Below are positions 12,878 through 15,594 of a stretch of DNA of 15,594 nucleotides, one piece after another; the stretch's first letter is position 1, and the number at the start of each line of letters is the position of its first letter. Both the position numbers and the translations under genes were made by a program. The notes below the pieces were generated by a model. The model made no database searches. It saw nothing but the letters and a program-made list of their open reading frames with translations, and was not told the DNA's origin. The DNA is from an uncultured Bacilli bacterium. Its GTDB lineage: Bacteria > Bacillota_I > Bacilli_A > RF39 > UBA660. The stretch spans positions 1-15,594 of the forward strand of contig CANQXM010000017.1 of assembly GCA_947627835.1 (NCBI GenBank). Reading direction: 5' to 3'.

Positions 12878-14847
12878 GGAGATAATACTACTCGAAAACT
12901 AAGAATATAACTCTCTCCGCCGCTGGAATTATTAAATGCAAACACACCTGCACCAGTTCCACCATCCAGACGTCCACTGCGATCGAACCAAGGATTCGAA
13001 GTGGCGAATCGAGACTCATCATCATTCCATGAACTTATTCGTCTATTTCCTACGCCATAATTTTTATCTTGAAATGGACCCATTTCTCCAGTGGCATCTC
13101 CTAAAATTCGCCTTTCATAATTAGAATCTGTTGTACTATAATTGTATAAGTCAAAATACTTGTTTTCTGGATAAGGTACTCCTCCATCTGTTTGAGTCCA
13201 TGTTATTTTTGTACGGTTGGCAGTATCCGGATCATCATTTGGATATATTAATGTGCCAATGAAATTACTATTCCACGCACTATTACGACCACTTACAAGT
13301 GTTTCTCTATCATCCATCATGACTCCCATCATATATTCCCATGATCCACCAGAAACATCATAAATTCCTGTGATATTTCCTGTTGTACTTGCTAAACCTA
13401 GAGTAGCTATATCATTCCATGGACGGGTTACATCATTAGTAGTTCCATATTCATTACATGCTTCTGGAGTTATAGTACAGGAAATATTCGTTCCAGTGTA
13501 TCCTGTAGTTGGATTATGTACTCCTGCATATCCAGTAATGTAATTACTATTATTATTTATTCTAACTTCACTACAATTTGTTAATGATGTGCATCTTCCA
13601 TATATAGAATGCGTAAAATATGCTACCGCTCCCCATTCTGTATTCTTCATCATGTGACTATCTAAATTTTTCTTGTAATCATATGTACTATAAAACGCAT
13701 TTGCTAATTGAATGTTTCTCCAACTTGTTATATTGGGTTTGATTTGAATTGCTTCTGGTTTTGTTTCATTTTCTTTAGTTGATACAGTTGTATCCCTTGA
13801 TGTTTCAAACTTTCCTACCCACATTCCTTTTATTCCTTCAAATCCATCTACAAATGCTGGATGTGTCATCCATTTCCCTACTTCACATGTTCCGATATCT
13901 CCACTTTTATTTGGACTTTTGCATTCCGTGGAAGTATCCGTTGTACTTTTTGTACTAAATCGAATCTGGATTGCATGTTTGCTTGCATCCCATCCTGAAT
14001 TCACACTTGTTGCTTCTAGATAATCGGTTGTATTAAATATTACATAATCAAACTTTGGAATCCATACAAAATAACTTTCTATTTTATCTTCTGGGATTTC
14101 TTCTCCATTATAGTAACTTTCATTCTCATCTTTTAATATAATCGCATTCGCCCATTCATGTTCTTCATATTTATACCACTTTGTATGAGTATCTGCTTTT
14201 CTTACAATGTTTTCTCCATTTTCATTTGTAATTGTTACTGGTATTAATGGCTCTTTTATGACTGGATCATTTCCATTTAATAAAGATTCATAATAATTCG
14301 TTATATAACTTGCTTTAATAGTCACAATTCCTTCAAAAGTGCTATTCATTGCTCCTTCTGAGTTTTGGGTTACATTTTCTGCCATCCAGATTCGTAAACT
14401 ATAATTTTTTACTTCTTTACTTTTTAATCGTCCCTCTTCTAATTTATAAGCATTCTTCCCATTCTTAATGGTTACAGAGGTTGGTTCTAAAGTATTTAAA
14501 AGAACAGGGTTCTCTTCCTGAAACTGAAACTTCACATATTGATTGGGTAAAGTAGTTGTATTTTTAGTTTCAAAATTAAGTTGATAATCCACTTCATTAT
14601 CACATGTATTTTCAATAGTAAATGTATAAGGCGTTAATTTCATTCCATCTTTGTCATACATTGGAAAAGAATCCTCAAGAACGATGGCATCAGTTTCAGT
14701 AAAGGTTAACTTAAAACAATCACTTTCCACAATATTCTCTCCATTTTGAACGAAAGTCTTATTCCACAATGCAAAAGAGATTCCTATCACTCCAAGTAAT
14801 GCTACAACAAATAAACTTACTATTACAATTCTTTTTTTATCTTTCAT
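12868..14847 (-). CDS. Anchored surface protein: TasA-like N-terminus, C-type-lectin/FGE-like C-terminus
   Basis: A 659-residue envelope protein. A basic N-terminus and one hydrophobic helix (about 7-27) with ISFALW at the end act as signal or anchor, followed by a beta-rich region (35-185) resembling TasA/camelysin-type proteins that follow SipW signals. A linker leads to a C-terminal domain (about 220-659) with FVWIPKFDY, GMWVGKFETS, KNTEWGAVAY, STTGNITGIYDVSGGSWEY (488-506) and the final block PWFDRSG...GVFAF...SFRVVLS. This is the formylglycine-generating-enzyme-like C-type-lectin fold found in adhesins and in variable proteins of diversity-generating retroelements. It has no LPxTG anchor. 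Several Cys pairs suggest disulfides. GGAGGGG seven bases upstream fixes ATG 14847 rather than ATG 14862. It is the second of two tandem paralogues and probably co-transcribed. Confidence 0.82.
   Translation of the reverse strand: MKDKKRIVIVSLFVVALLGVIGISFALWNKTFVQNGENIVESDCFKLTFTETDAIVLEDSFPMYDKDGMKLTPYTFTIENTCDNEVDYQLNFETKNTTTLPNQYVKFQFQEENPVLLNTLEPTSVTIKNGKNAYKLEEGRLKSKEVKNYSLRIWMAENVTQNSEGAMNSTFEGIVTIKASYITNYYESLLNGNDPVIKEPLIPVTITNENGENIVRKADTHTKWYKYEEHEWANAIILKDENESYYNGEEIPEDKIESYFVWIPKFDYVIFNTTDYLEATSVNSGWDASKHAIQIRFSTKSTTDTSTECKSPNKSGDIGTCEVGKWMTHPAFVDGFEGIKGMWVGKFETSRDTTVSTKENETKPEAIQIKPNITSWRNIQLANAFYSTYDYKKNLDSHMMKNTEWGAVAYFTHSIYGRCTSLTNCSEVRINNNSNYITGYAGVHNPTTGYTGTNISCTITPEACNEYGTTNDVTRPWNDIATLGLASTTGNITGIYDVSGGSWEYMMGVMMDDRETLVSGRNSAWNSNFIGTLIYPNDDPDTANRTKITWTQTDGGVPYPENKYFDLYNYSTTDSNYERRILGDATGEMGPFQDKNYGVGNRRISSWNDDESRFATSNPWFDRSGRLDGGTGAGVFAFNNSSGGESYILSFRVVLSPMS
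12883..13050 (-). other. Candidate hypervariable C-terminal segment (gene at 12868-14847)
   Basis: Codons for about residues 600-655, containing W619-F-D-R, G635, F637 and the terminal SFRVVLS. By hand count, 12901-13020 is 58/120 G+C, against 39/120 for 13561-13680 within the same gene. Raised GC in a short C-terminal segment of a lectin-fold protein is what adenine-targeted retromutagenesis would leave. No template repeat is visible in the window. Confidence 0.4.
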
Positions 14848-14861
14848 TAAACACCCCTCCA

Positions 14862-15594
14862 TTAAAGTGATAATACTACGCGAAAACTGACAGTATCATT
14901 CACATGACCTTGCTCAGCCCCAAAAGTAAATACACCACTGCCTATTCCGATATGAAAACTTCCACCACGATCAAACCAAGGTTTACTATACCAGACAAAC
15001 CAGGCTTCATCAGAATACCATGTTCCAATTTTCCTTGTTCTATTTTCAATTGTACCAAATGAACCCATCTCACCTGTCGCATCGCCTAAAATAATATTAC
15101 TAAATGTCTCATCATTTTCTCTATAATCATAAAGGTCATAATACTTATCATTATCAGGATAATTAACACCTGTAGTTAAAGCTTCTTGCGTTCCAACTGG
15201 GTAAGTAAACATACCATTAAAATTACTATTATAATTATTAGCACTTTCTAGACCTGATACTAATTTACCATCTTTACTAACCATAACTCCCATGACATAC
15301 TCCCATGCTCCACCAGACATATCATAAATACCAGTAACATTTCCAGTTGTACTTGCTAAACCTAAAGCTGTTGTATCATCCCATGGCTGTGTCGTTTCTG
15401 CATCTGTTCCATATTTATTGCAATCTCGATTTTGACCAATCCAACCACAAGTAGGAGCATTCACTGCCGAGTATCCAGTTAAATAAGCATCATTATTATT
15501 GATTCTTACTTCTTCACAGTTTGTCAAACTGCTACATCTTCCATATATAGAATGAGTTAAATAAGCGGCTGCTCCCCATTCAGTGTTCTTCATC
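14862..15594 (-). CDS. Paralogous surface protein with lectin/FGE-like C-terminus (5' end off the window)
   Basis: C-terminal 243 residues of a second protein of the same family; the frame is open to the right edge, and the first methionine inside the window (15593) aligns with the internal KNTEWGA motif of its neighbour, so it is not the true start. It shares KNTEWGA-AY, the THSIYGRC block, STTGNVTGIYDMSGGAWEY, ILGDATGEMG and PWFDR...SFRVVLS. The membrane-proximal parts are very similar between the two, whereas the last ~50 residues match at only about half the positions. The stop at 14862-14864 is 14 bp before the next start, whose ribosome binding site lies in the gap, so the two genes are translated from one mRNA. 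Whether this copy has the TasA-like N-terminus cannot be seen. Confidence 0.8.
   Translation of the reverse strand, partial: MKNTEWGAAAYLTHSIYGRCSSLTNCEEVRINNNDAYLTGYSAVNAPTCGWIGQNRDCNKYGTDAETTQPWDDTTALGLASTTGNVTGIYDMSGGAWEYVMGVMVSKDGKLVSGLESANNYNSNFNGMFTYPVGTQEALTTGVNYPDNDKYYDLYDYRENDETFSNIILGDATGEMGSFGTIENRTRKIGTWYSDEAWFVWYSKPWFDRGGSFHIGIGSGVFTFGAEQGHVNDTVSFRVVLSL
14868..15035 (-). other. Candidate hypervariable C-terminal segment (gene at 14862-15594)
   Basis: Counterpart of 12883-13050. By hand count, 14881-15000 is 50/120 G+C, against 37/110 for 15481-15590. Compared with the other copy it has one extra codon before PWFDR. It differs at most solvent-facing positions, while framework residues G, V, F and the last seven residues (SFRVVLS) are kept. 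Confidence 0.4.

Noticed and set aside
12936..13124. Plus-strand 62-codon open frame
   Set aside because: Antisense to the candidate variable segment; no ribosome binding site.
1..15594. CRISPR array, insertion sequence or DGR template repeat/reverse transcriptase in the window
   Set aside because: No spaced direct repeats, transposase or reverse transcriptase frame, and no A-rich near-copy of the variable segments outside the two genes.

Overview
The window looks like chromosome from a low-GC, Gram-positive-type member of the Bacilli. Supporting signs are AT-rich DNA, strong AGGAGG-type ribosome binding sites, TTGACA/TATAAT promoters, a CIRCE/HrcA heat-shock element, a DnaB-DnaI helicase-loading pair and a D,D-carboxypeptidase, which implies a peptidoglycan wall. 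TGA is used as a stop, so the standard bacterial code applies. ClpB has no N-terminal domain, as in mollicutes. Together with the surface-protein family at the right end, this suggests an uncultured gut lineage near RF39, Acholeplasma or Erysipelotrichia; that placement is inference.

Left part (1-5265, all minus strand). The 5' portion of an N-domain-less clpB has a CIRCE operator overlapping its -35 box. Next comes the dnaB-dnaI primosome operon with its own promoter, then a two-gene unit of a membrane-anchored thioredoxin-fold protein with a degenerate SPAC motif and an FAD oxidoreductase/Rieske fusion, then a 45-residue lysine-rich protein ending in a strong terminator.

Centre (5266-6480). 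An elongator tRNA-Met sits beside a compact accessory-looking locus: a 27-residue hydrophobic peptide on the minus strand faces a convergent, promoter-driven, roughly 115-nt RNA on the plus strand. This is the layout of a type I toxin-antitoxin module. A 46-residue single-span membrane protein and an unrecognised 119-residue protein follow, converging on one perfect bidirectional terminator.

Right-centre (6530-12723). Two plus-strand single-gene units encode a VanY/DdcB-type D,D-carboxypeptidase and an ABC half-transporter. Then, on the minus strand, come tRNA-Arg(CCG), an unrecognised 399-residue protein built from repeated GxSxxEA helical units, and a cdsA-rseP operon without the dxr gene that often lies between them.

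Right end (12844-15594, minus strand). Two tandem paralogous surface proteins have a C-type-lectin/formylglycine-enzyme-like C-terminus. One also has an N-terminal membrane anchor and a TasA/camelysin-like region; the other is cut by the window edge. Their last ~50 codons are GC-rich and strongly diverged between two conserved blocks. This makes them candidate variable proteins of a diversity-generating retroelement, but no reverse transcriptase or template repeat is inside the window.
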